Shown in pieces: positions 48,101-59,989 of a stretch of 64,000 bases of DNA. Numbering within the stretch: the first letter of the stretch is position 1; every line of letters begins with the position of its first letter. The DNA is from Welwitschia mirabilis (Eukaryota > Gnetophyta > Gnetopsida > Welwitschiales), in the NCBI GenBank assembly GCA_051453625.1, contig JBOZIK010000001.1:201982582-202046581 (forward strand), written 5' to 3'. Made by a program: the position numbers and the translations under genes. The notes below the pieces were generated by a model. That model was not told where the DNA came from. It saw only the letters and a list, made by a program, of their open reading frames with translations, and did no database searches.

Positions 48101-48181
48101 ACTTACATTAACATGAACATAATAATAGTATAACATTAATGGCATCAAGCTAGATAATGTAGTCAAGGAAAAATACCAACA
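45103..48181 (-). repeat. 3' LTR of the inner copia (3.1 kb)
   Basis: Homologous over its length to 52565-55825. A 444-base run of N (46557-47000) is flanked on both sides by the same 60 bases (46497-46556 and 47001-47060), while the other LTR has only one copy at that point, so the gap may be artificial. It lacks the extra 0.64 kb found at 53170-53810 in the other LTR. Confidence 0.85.
45946..47220 (-). pseudogene. Unassigned coding-like region inside the 3' LTR
   Basis: Minus-strand segments such as KRRGTQMTICMEIAKVLNKN (about 47220-47160), EKEIEDEKVDLESKI, LEKVEVLNLSPKINYILLNI and DVEILKDKCVATIQAL read as protein across frame changes, and the same phrases occur in the other LTR (54835-54043) with conservative differences. 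The middle is Lys/Glu-rich and probably coiled-coil. Together they suggest the LTR at insertion carried a coding region of about 250-270 codons. I do not recognise it; it is not gag or pol. It could be a captured host exon set or an element-specific protein. Confidence 0.5.
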
Positions 48182-48199
48182 AACCCCTCCTTGACATTA

Positions 48200-48745
48200 A
48201 GCTCATAATTTATTTTATGTAAAAAGAAGCAAGAAGAAAGAAAGAGAGAATTAGAATTAGCTACTACAACAACAACATATCTTACAAAAGATGAGCTACT
48301 ACCTCCTTTATCCTTAATGTTAAGGATATTTAATTAATCATGAAGTGACTTAAATCTACTTTTGTTTAATTCCTTTCTAAAAATATCTTTAAGCTGTGGA
48401 AGTGATGGATAATATTGTACTAAAATCAAGCCATGTTCCACTTTTATATGAATGAAATGATACCTGATGTCAATGTGTTTTATGCATGCATGTAGAATTG
48501 GATTCTTGGTGATGGCATTTGCTGATTGACTATCATGGTGAAGTGTGATTGAACAGCAAACTCAAACGGAAAACTAGAATAAGCAATTACCAAGAAGCAT
48601 TGCATAAACTATAATGTCATACTTAACTACTTTTTACTATACCAAGAGAATAAGCAATCACCTAGAAGCATTGCATAACCTATAACACTCTTTCTATCAT
48701 CAAGACAACTTGCCCAATTTGCATCCACAAATTCTTCCAATTGCA
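48200..48745 (-). pseudogene. Inner copia: RNase H part, with internal duplication
   Basis: The minus strand reads EEFVDANWASCLDDRKS near 48690-48740, the copia RNase H landmark with its first acidic residues, then GYAMLLGDCLFSWYSKK. A segment of about 45 bases at 48574 recurs at 48646, a 72-base-step duplication that breaks the frame. From 48200 to 48500 the sequence decays further toward the polypurine tract. Confidence 0.75.
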
Positions 48746-50450
48746 TATTGTTACTAGATTTATAAAATAAACCATGATGTAATGTGCCTTTTATTTATTT
48801 CAATATTCTTTTAACTACTAAAAGATATGCACATTTAGGGGCATTTATAAATTATGAAGAAACACTAACAACAAGTTGAATATTTGGTCGAGTGGTAGTT
48901 AAAGACATTAGATTTCCAACAATAGAACAATATAAATGTTTATTAATTACATGACTATCCACATATCTAGTTAATTTCATATTTGTATCTATTGGAGTAG
49001 AGATAGATTTACAATTATACATTTGAAATTTTTGAAGCATGTCATGTGCATATTGGGATTGGTTTAGGAAAGTTCCATTAGGAACTTGATGAATTTTAAT
49101 TTTGAGATAATAAGAGAATAAGCCAAGATCAGTTATTTTGAATTCATGTTTTAGATCATCACAAAATTATCTAACCAAAGTATCATGTATTCCTTCAAAA
49201 ATAATATCATCAACATAAATTAATACAAATATGATATGATTGTTAATACTTTTTGAGTATAAATTATTTTTAGAGGAAAATTTTTTATAAGAACGTTTTC
49301 TTAGATATGTATCAAGACATGCAAACTATGCTTTTAGGCTTTGTTTCAAATCATAAAGTGCCTTTCTAAGTTAATAAATCCAATTTTTCTTACCCTAAAT
49401 TTTTAAACCCTCTAGTTAATTGATGTATAAGTATCCATTTATAAATGCTATTTAACATCCCTTTGACAAAACTTCATGTGAATTTTGGATGCATAAGCTA
49501 AAAAGGCTCAAACTATTTCTAAACATGTCATGGTGCATGTGATTCCTCATAATCAAATCCTCCCTCTTATACATAACCTTTAACTACAAGTCTTACCTTA
49601 TGTTTATTGATTATGTTATGAAGGTTGTACTTTATATGAAAGATCCATTTTGTTTTAATAGGATGTTTATCTAGAGGTAATTTAACTAAATTCCATATGT
49701 TATTATTTTTAATTTAACTAATTTCCTCTCTCATCATCTTAACTCAATGATTGAAAGAAGTAGCATCTTTATATTTAATTAGATTGATAGTAGCATTTAA
49801 AGATATATATTCAGAACATAAGTTTATTTCATCAAAATCATTATCCTCATGTGATTGTTCTAAAGATGAGGTGTTTTCATCTTACCTTAAAGGTCTAAAG
49901 ATGTTATTTTGATCATGTGATTTGAAAATTCTTGATCCTTTTCTAAGTGTTATAATACTAAAAGATATTGTTTCATTTTATAAATCACTACTTGAATCAT
50001 TAATGCCATTACTTTGTTTTATGTCAAATTGATTTTCTAAGAAATGCACATCAAAACTTTTAATTATTTTTTCTATTACTTAAATGAAAACACTTATATG
50101 CTTTGCTAATGGAGGAGTACTCAAGGAAAATATATGAATTTGATTTAGTATTTAATTTGTTATTTTTGGATTTAATAATTTTAACATAGCATTTTAAACT
50201 AAAAAGTTCTAAATCATTTCTCATAAGGAGCTAAAACTACTAAGTGTTTTGTGATTATCCTATTTTGCAGAGTTGTGGTATTTAGTGATTCTAAAAAAAA
50301 TTCATTTCCTAGGTTAGCTTCAAGTAATAATGTTCTTAACATCTCAAGAAATGATCAATTTTTATGTTCAGCTACCCCATTTTATTATGGGATTCCCAAA
50401 TAGGTTAACCTTTTGAATTGCTACTAAATCCATGGGCAAGTAAGGGGAAA
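48746..50450 (-). pseudogene. Inner copia: reverse transcriptase
   Basis: Landmarks on the minus strand: LIYVDDIIFEG near 49185-49220, with an intact YVDD box at 49217-49206, then MLQKFQMYNCKSISTPID from 49040 and YCSIVGNLMSLTTTRPNIQL near 48880-48940, all in copia order. The N-terminal half (49.3-50.4 kb) is broken by stops and frame changes. Confidence 0.85.
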
Positions 50451-50544
50451 CCTGGGAAACTAATAGGAAGTTGTTTATTGATATAGAATTTTCTTTTTAG
50501 CTAGGTATCATGAAAATTAATTTGCAAGAAACTCTCCACTTCTA

Positions 50545-50960
50545 TTAGTGTGTAAAATTTTTATTTTTCCATCTATTTAGTTTTAAGCCCATGCTTTTCA
50601 CTTTGAAGTATTCAAATGCTTTTGATTTAAATTTTAGAAAGTAAATAGCACACGAGCATGAATAATCATGAATAAAGGTTATAAAATAATGGTTTTCATT
50701 AAGATTACATGTGTGCATGGGACCACAAATATCTACATGCATAAGTGAAAGTTTTTGTGATCTTTTGTGTTCTATAGGTGGAAAAGATGCCCTGGTTTAT
50801 TTTGCTTTTATACATGTTTCATTTCGATTTTCCAATTTGGTAAACCATTATTGTATTTCTTTTCAACATATTTTGAATGTAAATCAAGGATGCATGTCCT
50901 AACCTCTTATTTCATAATCAAAAATCATCTATATTATAAATCAAGATAGGTTTAAAGTCC
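50545..50960 (-). pseudogene. Inner copia: gag-pre-integrase and integrase core
   Basis: The minus strand shows MHVDICGPMHTCNLNENHYF from 50742 and FIHDYSCSCAIYFLKFKSKA, the start of a copia integrase with its first catalytic Asp; the second motif usually reads FIDDYS. Just upstream is the decayed gag-pre-integrase. The C-terminal integrase half is hard to read. Confidence 0.8.
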
Positions 50961-51250
50961 ATTTTGTATAGATTGTTTAGTGTTCTTTCAACTTTTAGTG
51001 TTGAATATCCTTTTGTTAAGATGCACTTTCCTCCCTTAAATTTTACCTCAAATCCTTTATGTTCTAATTAATGAAGGCTAATAAAGTTATATTTAAACCT
51101 TGGTATATAAAAGACATCATCAATATTGATTTTCCTACCCCTTTCATCCTTAATGATAATGGGTCCTTTTCCATTAATGTTGACAATTTCTCCTCTTTTA
51201 AATTTTACTGGACCTCCATCAAAGTCTTTGAGTGTTTGAAATAATTTCTT

Positions 51251-52510
51251 TTAAGATGTCATGTGATGTGAACAATTACTATCTAAGTACCATGAATTAT
51301 CATTTGAGGTTAATAATATGAATTGTTTTAATTCTTTCCTATCTTTCTTAATAATTATCAAGAATGATGGGTGATCTTGTTCCTGTTGTGAAGTTTGTTC
51401 TTGCTCCTTCCTTTCCTCTTGTTGATTATTTGCTATAAAAGGAATTCCATAATCTCTCATTTGTAACCTACAAATTTTCCATGGGTGTTCTATTTTTTGA
51501 TAGTAATGACATACTAATGGTTTATTATAACTTTCTTATGTAGTCCATTGGTTTTGATTTTAATTTTGTAAATTTATCCTTTCTCTTGTGTTTTGAAATC
51601 TTCCACCTCTTATTTTTTGCTGCTATCAATTGTTATGATTAAGATACTATTTCATTCCTTAATTATTTATTTAGAATTGAGATGTATTTCATCCTCTATC
51701 TCTTCTCTGAATTTACCCCCTCTAAAGTTTGTTCCTATTCCTCATGTGTGTTGAAACTTCCTATTTTCTAGATTGGTTTCATCTATACTTTTCTCCTTCT
51801 TACATGTGAGAAGTGCTTTAGAATCTTCCTTTTTGTCCTCCTTTAATCTTAACTCATATTGCTTCAATCTACCTATTAACTTGTCAACTAAAAGAGTGTT
51901 CAAATCCATAAAATTTTCTATTGTTAATGCTCTTTGTTCATAGGTTTGAGTTAAAGCTATTAAGATTTTTGACACCTTATCTTTTTCTAAGACTGTTTAT
52001 CCTTTTTCCTTAATTTCCTTTACAATGTCTTGAATTCGTTGAATTTATTCTTGTACTCCATCACTTTTTTTCATTTAGCTATTTTTGAAGTATACCCTTA
52101 AATATTCTAGTTTTACCTTCCTAATCTTTATGTAATCCTTATAGATAATATCTAAACCATTTTAAAGTTTGAATGAACTTGTGTAATGTTGAATCTTTTT
52201 GAATCTAAAATTTGGCATGCATATGTGTATATCTGTCATTACCTTGCTATCATCTAATTCTGTTCTCTACACTCCTTTTTATTGTTATTTATGATTGGAT
52301 GTGGAACTAGATCAAAATATGTTTTAATTTTATTCCATAATCCTTATGATTTAAGATATCATTCCATCTTAACTTTCTAAATGTCATAGTTTTCTAGATC
52401 AAAATCTAGTATCATTTCTCTCCCCATGTTGTTTTCTTAGATATGATTACCTAACCTTATAACTTGGACTTATGAAGAATTTCTTATATTTTGTAGATGC
52501 CATTTGTTAT
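51251..52510 (-). pseudogene. Inner copia: gag, zinc knuckle and protease
   Basis: Gag begins at MASTKYKKFF near 52506, just after the primer site. IQDIVKEIKEKG near 52010-52040 and TQTYEQRALTIENFMDLNTL near 51900-51950 match copia gag. A degenerate zinc knuckle CHYYQKIEHPWKIC follows near 51470-51515, with its second Cys changed to Tyr. The protease start is WYLDSNCSHHMTS at 51289-51251, where the usual active-site DSG has become DSN. Several stops interrupt gag. Confidence 0.85.
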
Positions 52511-52547
52511 TGCCTATCCATCCACCAAACTTGATTTTTGAGATGTG

Positions 52548-52559
52548 GCTCTGATACTA
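52548..52559 (-). promoter_or_regulatory. Primer-binding site of the inner copia
   Basis: The minus strand reads TAGTATCAGAGC, one mismatch from the initiator-Met tRNA complement TGGTATCAGAGC, 5 bases after the 5' LTR end at 52565. Confidence 0.85.
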
Positions 52560-53169
52560 ATCATTGATTTTGAAGAAATCTAATAGTGTGATGGAATTCC
52601 AATAATTCACATGAATTAAGTTTGGAAGAGAAATATAATTAATATGTTAACTTACTTTAAGATATCTTGCTAATGTTTAAAACTAAAATTGCAAAATAGT
52701 AATTGACAAAAACAACAAATGTAGTAATTCTCTAATAGAGAGGAAATAAAAATTTTAAGTGCTCACTTCAGATTTATTATAAATTTGATGTTGCTTCTTA
52801 GAAAATTATATTTGCCTAAACCAAACATTCATCCAAAGTAATAATCCCAATATTTTAAAAGTAACTTAACAAAATTCAAAACAATTTTCTAATTGAATGT
52901 ATAACTTAAGCCAAAAACAAATTGGTTTAACTTATTCAATGATTTTTTAAGGAAATTTCTTATTTGCACTTGACTAAAAGCTAGGCATATAAATCAGATT
53001 TAAAAAAATAGAGAAAAAGAAAAACTAAATTCCACTTCTAGATTATAATTTAACTATTGTATTGCATATGATTTAAAATGCTCAAATAATATAGAGAATA
53101 ATGCAATTAAAGGTTTTATTATAAAATGCACATTACAGTTTTAGATTCAACCTAGAATACATGCATAGA

Positions 53170-53810
53170 TTAGATGAGATGGGATTGGATTTTAGACAGG
53201 ACTTAAAGACTTTCTGAATTTAGGTCTATAATTTTTTCTTTGGCAGCACATTCTTCTTCATCTTTGAGTATGAAGTGCTTTATTTTATTGTCCTTTACAC
53301 TTTTCTTGACCTCTGTGAATAAATTTTCTATGAATGAGTCCTCTTATTTTTGATAAAGTCTCTTGAACAACACTTTTTCTCTTTGCTCAATGCTGATGTG
53401 TAAAGTTGCATTGTGATAATTTTGCTAATTATCTTCTCTTCTCTAGCATAAAATAGTAAGGATTGCAATAATGTTGTAGGCCTAATTTACAGGAAAATGC
53501 ATATCTGCATTTATTCTTTTGCAAGGGCTTATATCTCTTATATTTTTACTTACTTTTTGATCACAAGTTGTTTGCGTATTTATAATTAATCATGTAATGC
53601 AAAAATAGGCATATCCAAAATACTAGATCTAAATCAAATAGATTTAATATCATATGATAAATATAGAAAAAAATAAGATAAGTGCCAAATTCATTTGGAG
53701 AAAAAAAGGTAAATATCGCTTGGACTTCAGATGAGATAGAGAGAAATGACTCAAGCAAAATGCATTTTATTCCTGATAGCAGCCTCAACCATAGTAGAAT
53801 TTAGAGCACT
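53170..53810. other. 0.64-kb block present in only one LTR of the inner copia
   Basis: Homology to the 3' LTR stops after TACATGCATA at about 53167 and resumes at AGAATACCTTTG near 53811. The block could be a later insertion here or a deletion in the other LTR. No terminal repeat or target duplication is clear, and no protein is encoded. Confidence 0.65.
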
Positions 53811-54042
53811 AAGAATACCTTTGATAACTATGTAATTAGTTAAGTTCTAGAAGTAATGTAGACCATTATGTTGAAAATCATTTCATGCTCAAGATTAAAA
53901 AAGATTCATTAACTTGGCTTTGAATATGCCACTAAAAATTAAGTCTAAAATGGATGATTAAGCATAAGTGCCTATTCTTTGTTGTTAGTCTTTGATTTAG
54001 TAGTTAAAGTGTTTAAGTCTTTTATGACACTTAAGAATCTCT

Positions 54043-54835
54043 TCAAATGTTGTATGGTTGGCCCAAGTACATACTAGTATATAAATTTGAGAACCTAGTT
54101 GGAAATACTTTTAAAAATTTTGCAAATAGACAACAAGCACTAATGCTAAATAGTTCTTGAATAGCAACTATACATTTATCCTTCAAAACCTTAGCATCAT
54201 CTCCATATGCTAATTTAAGAGATTCATTAATCATCTTGATGCTACCTCCATGGTAAGACATTCCATGTATTCCTTACCATTAGTTTTGATTTTAGTTTAC
54301 TTTTGTTGATATTCCTCTAGAGGAGGACTTTAAGCTTCTTTAGATCCCACAAATAGGAGGATCTTTAAGAAAAGATAGTTAATCTGAGGTGCTAAATCTA
54401 GCACTCCAACTTTCTCTAATGTGTCTTTCAACATTATGACCATAAGGAATCTTGATTCTATAATCTTATATAACATAATATTTATGTCTTGCATTTGTTC
54501 TTTCATTTTAGTTTTGCTTGACTCATTTAGAAGCATCTTTATTTTAGGCTTCAAATTTCTGTAAACATTGTGACCTTTGGCTCAAGATTAGCCTTCTTCT
54601 CCTCTATCTCTTTTTCAATGAATGCATTTTCTTTATCAAAGGACTTGGTAGGATGTGTGTCAGCCAAATAAGCTTATATAATTCTTAGAATAGGATCCTT
54701 CAAAGCCGGTTGAATGTTATTCCACAAGCCTAAAGTGGACATGCATATAAGACCAGATCTAAGAGAATTCTTGTTGAGGATCTTAGCCATTGCCATACAA
54801 AACATCATCTGAGTTTCTCTTCTCTTTGTTGCTTA
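54043..54835 (-). pseudogene. Unassigned coding-like region inside the 5' LTR
   Basis: This copy carries KRRETQMMFCMAMAKILNKN (about 54835-54775), SGLICMSTLGLWNNIQPAL, LEKVGVLDLAPQINYLFLKI (near 54420) and KVLKDKCIVAIQEL (near 54190), parallel to the region at 45946-47220. It is uninterrupted by N and is the better copy for homology search. There are frame changes between segments. The family is unknown. Confidence 0.5.
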
Positions 54836-55825
54836 GATTTCATGAATCAAAATAGAGCTTTCTTTCTAATTTTTTCATCAATTTCCCAAGTATTTCTAGT
54901 AAGCATAATGTGATTTTTAGCAAAATGTGGTATGTGAAATGATGAAATAAAGGCTAAGATTCTGGGACTTATAATGCATGGTTTTGAAATTCTCACAATT
55001 TCCTAGGAATCACATAGCATCATCTATTAACTAGATGTCTATGAAGCCACTGTTACATTAAATAATAGCTACATGTTGTTATTGATAGGATACATGGCTA
55101 TTTGTAAAAATATCCATGATAATTCATGAATGATTTTAGGTTAAGATATTTTGAGTAGTTTGGAGTGGTCAACTTATAATAAGTAAATTTGCTCATAACA
55201 CAAAAGTGAAATGGAGTATAATATTTCAATAATCCCTTTATGTTAATAATAATTTCCAACTAATTACCATGCCCTCTTAGAGTAATAATGCATATAGGTT
55301 CAATATGCATAAGGAGTAATGCATGGTCTTTAAGCAAAGTAAATGGGATTAAATGAATAAAGAGTAAAATATGTTGTATACATGGAATATTATGTCAAAG
55401 GATAATTAATAATGGGCTAATGGGTTGTATAAATGTATGAATATTATGATGATTATGAGAATAAGATAATAAATAGGCCTAAAATTATACATGTAATTAT
55501 CCATTATAAGGATGATTTTGATTGCATAGGATTTTTATTTTTAAACTTCAACTAAAGCCTTTCCTATAGACATTCATGACATCATTTTTAATTTTCACCA
55601 TAACGTGAACTCTTAGAAAAACCTTATTCTTTTGTGTTTTTAAGAAAAAAAGGAGTTGGGATGTGCTACACCAAATAGCATAGTGATGAGTTGAATCATC
55701 ACACTTGGGCTAGTTAGTGATAGATAGATATGTTATAGTATCATACTTACATTAACATGAACATAATAATATTATGACCTTAATGGTATTAAGCTACATA
55801 ATGTAGTCAAGAAAAAATACCAACA

Positions 55826-57953
55826 GTTAACCCTTTTGGTTGGTTAGATATCCCATAAAGATGCTGATGCAAGAATGTACTTCAAATTATTCATGATGTT
55901 CATGTGGAATATAGACATAGCATTTGTAACCAAAAACATAAAAATGATTTAAGTTTGAATGATACTCATACCACTTCTTAGATAAAGATACTTCTTTTAA
56001 ATATATCGACCAATGTAGCTATCAAAATGCATAGCTGTATTCACTACTTCACCCAAAAAATAGGTCTTACAACCACTAAAATACATTATGAAATGCATCA
56101 TATACATGATTATGCAATTAAATCACTTATAAATGCCATTCTTTTGAGGTGTCCTAGGGTAGGTCTTCAAATGACGAATTTCTTCAGAAGTTAGAAAATT
56201 CTTAAGCTCAGTAGATGTGTACTTTTCATTCTTATCTCAATGAAAACTTTAAATCCATCAATTGACTTACTTTTTTACTTTTTTTTTTAAAATTCTTAAA
56301 AATGTCCAAAGTCTAAGATTTGGACTTGATAAAATACACCTAAGCTATTTGAGAATAGTTATCAATAAAAGAGATAAAATAATAAAAGCCATGAAGAGTG
56401 GAAATTAACATAGGCCCACATAGATCACGATGAATAAGTAGAAGTTTTTGATTGACATGCTACTTACTTGGTGCAATCCACTGTCAAGTTTCTTTCTCTA
56501 TTGTATGTGATTTACATTAAAGAAAATCCTATGACATAGATGGAAGAAGCTAGTGATCATTCTCAAACGCCACATTCATGGTATAAGAAGTAGGATGTCC
56601 TAGTCAAGCATGCCACAATAGCAAGAGAGAGATTTTGTCTTGAAAAACTATGTAAGTGATCTCTCACATTCTAATACAATAATGAATATGAATAAGATTT
56701 CCATTCATGTACCCTTTCATAACCAGCTATTGATTGCAATCATAAATGCCCACTGAGTGCTTCATCATAGAAACTGAGGGATCTTCTCATACCAAAGTGA
56801 AAAGCAATAAAAGATGTGATCTTAAAGAAGGCATACATATGAAGAGAGTGATATCAAGTTAAGGGTAACTAAACCATGACCTTCCACTAGAACTAGAGTT
56901 TTTTCTACCAAATAAATCTAACATGATGCTTTAATGAAGTTATCAAAATAATCATGCCGATAAGTAGCACCTATGTTAAGAATCCACATTTTGTCATGAG
57001 GTATGTGCTTACTACTACCTACAAAGTTAGAGTTATCAAAGATTACATTTGAATCAAAATTTTCATCATCAAGGGGTTCAGATTATTTAGTAAATGCATT
57101 GGCTTTAGGTGTAGATTTTATCTTGTTTCAAGGTATTATATAGAAGTCTGCAGTGTGATCTTATCTTTTGTAGTGTGAGCACCGATATTTCTTTTTATTT
57201 AGAGTAACAATATGTTAAACTTGCTTTCTATTTAGCTTAATCTAATTAGGCTTCTTAGTTTATTATTTTTCTAAAGCCTTATCCTTATCATGATGTGATG
57301 CCTTTGATAAATGAGAGTTATTAGAATGCTACTTATGTTAACAAGAAGGTCTAGAAGAATGAGAAACTTTAAATCCACATTAGAGGACAAACAACCTGTG
57401 AAGTTAAGTTGTGCTTCTATAGAAATAAGATACTTATTGAGCACATCAAAGTTTATGTTAGGTAGCTACTTACTTTCATGAAGAGATAGAATGTAGCAAT
57501 GAAGAGATGATTTCTCTAAATAGCAATGAATCAAGTTGAACCCAGTTGATGTAATGGATGCATACTTTATTAACATAGTCTATCTTAGCAACATTTGCCT
57601 TAATATCTATCATTTAAGCTATGAGCTGATACATTTTTCCTCTCTCATAATGAAGGTTGTTCATACTCATAATAAGGTTGATCATTTATAGATCATTCTT
57701 TACATAAAATATATCTCACAAAGTACAATAGTTAGTATAGCTATACTTACTTCTATCAACCAACTTTTCATGTGAAGTGGCCACTAATTTTTACATTATC
57801 ACTATAAGCTTGTGATCAATGACTTTTCATGCATCTTTTTCATTTGGATTCTAAAGACGAACATGCACTTTTTCAAAAAGATTTCTATCAAATCTATAAA
57901 TACATATGATAAACATTAAGTCTTAATTCCATTCCTCTCAACTTTAATCATCA
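55826..57953 (-). pseudogene. Outer copia: gag, protease and integrase part
   Basis: On the minus strand: decayed gag (57.3-57.95 kb), a zinc-knuckle remnant YRCSHYK near 57180, a protease start KMWILNIGATYRHDYFDNF near 56940-57000, gag-pre-integrase GHPTSYTMNVAFENDH near 56545-56600, then integrase with LLLIHRDLCGPM near 56410-56445, FISFIDNYSQ, YTSTELKNFLTSEEIRHLKT near 56160-56215, and FYVFGYKCYVYIPHEH near 55910-55960. The frame reaches the inner element at 55826 in the middle of the conserved GY...KG-Y segment and resumes at 45102. Confidence 0.85.
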
Positions 57954-59890
57954 NNNNNNNNNNNNNNNNNNNNNNNNNNNNNNNNNNNNNNNNNNNNNNN
58001 NNNNNNNNNNTTTGATAAAATTTAGAATCTTTCTTTTGATTTAGAAGTCATGATAAATGTAGAGAAGAGATTAAAAAAAGTTTGACAAGTCATGAGATAA
58101 AGTTGAATTATATAGGAATCTTACTTACATCCACTATTAAAAGTGATCTATTTGACACATAAAGAAAATTTGTCAAAACTCAAAAAGCAAAAACATGGAA
58201 AAAAATGAATATACTAGTATAGTCACAAGAAAGAAATCTTGCTATCACCCACAACTTCAAGTATTCTATCCAAGTCACAATGTAATAAAAGAAAAGAAAT
58301 AGAAAAGAAGGTCATGATAGAGAGATATAGTAAAAACAAAAGGGACTCAAGTCTAAAAAATCTAAGATATCTATCCAAACCACAATGTATGATAAACAAG
58401 AAAAACCTCCCTAAATAGTGAAAAACCTATGCACATGAGAANNNNNNNNNNNNNNNNNNNNNNNNNNNNNNNNNNNNNNNNNNNNNNNNNNNNNNNNNNN
58501 NNNNNNNNNNNNNNNNNNNNNNNNNNNNNNNNNNNNNNNNNAAAAATCTAAGATATCTATCCAAAACACAATGTATGATAAACAAGAAAAACCTCCCTAA
58601 ATAGTGAAAAACCTAGGCACATGAGAATAAACAAAAATAGTTAAAATGTCTTTAATGTAAGTAAAGTAAATTTTAGAGCAAGGGCCTAATTTAATTATTA
58701 GATAATGAAAATGCAAATTTCTTAATTTTAGAATCTACTCCTGAAGCTAAGTTATGATCATATCATCTCTATGGGTGATATTCTTAACTCTTAAGGAAGT
58801 AAAATGATAAAATATGAATTACCTTAATGGGGTATTCAAGTCGTCAGTAGTTTAAGTTATCTTGGCTATATACCCCCTTAAGGGTAAGTGCTGTGTAATG
58901 TCAGTGATCTACTTATATCTTAAACTTAGTAAATTCTACAATTGATTATACTTATAACTTCCTCTTGACTTATTAATGAAATCCAAGTAGACCCTACCAC
59001 TATGCCTCTAGTCTTCATCCAATATACCCTTAATTACCAAGGCATATATGATAATCTCAACTTTGAGGCTGATATGTTTTTACTTAAGAGAGACATGGCT
59101 CTTTGTATAGCTAGAACTTCACTATTAAGATAGTTAAAGACTACCCAACAAGCTTAGATGGCAGTATAGCCTAACATGGATCTCTATCTATGTAAGTCTT
59201 CCTATTCCACCACTAACCAAGGCTTATTACCAGTAAAAAATCATGATCTATTTAGAAGTAAAAGGTATTTTTTAGTTTTAAACATTACTCACAAAAATTA
59301 AAGTTAAGTATTAAAAAAATTTAAAGAAAAATACCATAAATGTATACAAAGACAGGGACTGACTTGGTATAGCTAAGTTAAATGGAACTTTCTTAATATC
59401 TTAAACTTAGCTTAATCTATTTAAATCATAAAAAATAGACTAAGTAAAAGAGAGGGAAGAAAAATCAAGTTAAGTGAATTTTGCTTCACATCCCAGACTT
59501 GATTTGATTAGAGAAAAGGAGAGGAAAACAAGGTTAAGAGCTTACAATGATTATAAAAATGCCTAAAAACCTTTGAAAAGCACAAAAACTTGCTTAAAAA
59601 ACTGAGTTTGGGGCTTAAAAATGTGAAAAATGTTTAAAAAACTCAAGAAAACATAAAAACAGCTCAAAATAACTAAAAATTAAAAAAATTACTTATATCC
59701 ATAAAATAGAGCTAATGACTAAGTAATAGCTCAACTAAATGCCTGTGCACATAAATGGACTGTGGCTAAGTAATGAATCATTAGAACTACTTGTGTGCAT
59801 AAGCCAAAAATAGGAAGGCACAAATCTAAAAAAACTTGCTTTTCACACTAAGTAAAAACAAACGTCCAACCTCTTTGTCAATAGATAAAT
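57954..59890. other. Outer copia leader region with two gaps; no gene seen
   Basis: About 85 bases (AAATCTAAGATATCTATCCA... through AGTGAAAAACCTA.GCACAT) occur on both sides of the 100-base gap at 58442-58541 (about 58358-58441 and 58543-58626). A 57-base gap lies at 57954-58010. The remainder is AT-rich non-coding sequence between the primer site and gag; some of it may be a later insertion. Confidence 0.5.
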
Positions 59891-59989
59891 AATTTTACCA
59901 CTACACGAATGGTCCATTAGTGTTAAATACCTATATTAAAATAATAATATGTAATATAAAGGCTGTTATTGAGACACAGACTTATAGTT

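Larger units (their letters stand above)
45103..55825 (-). mobile_element. Inner copia retrotransposon with long LTRs, 10.7 kb
   Basis: The minus-strand element begins TGTTGGTATTTTT at 55825 and ends ...TAACA at 45103. Two long LTRs (52565-55825 and 45103-48181) flank a gag-pol region. A primer site TAGTATCAGAGC (52548-52559, one mismatch to TGGTATCAGAGC) lies 5 bases inside the 5' LTR, and a polypurine tract GTCAAGGAGGGG (plus 48184-48195) directly precedes the 3' LTR. Flanking pentamers GATAA (45098-45102) and GTTAA (55826-55830) agree at four of five positions, a plausible decayed target duplication. In a 105-base hand alignment near 45.83/53.93 kb the LTRs differ at about 14 positions, so the insertion is old. 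The outer copia is older still. Confidence 0.9.
52565..55825 (-). repeat. 5' LTR of the inner copia (3.3 kb)
   Basis: Matches 45103-48181 throughout, except for an extra block at about 53170-53810 that the other LTR lacks. It starts TGTTGG on the minus strand at 55825, the classic plant copia LTR start. Confidence 0.88.
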
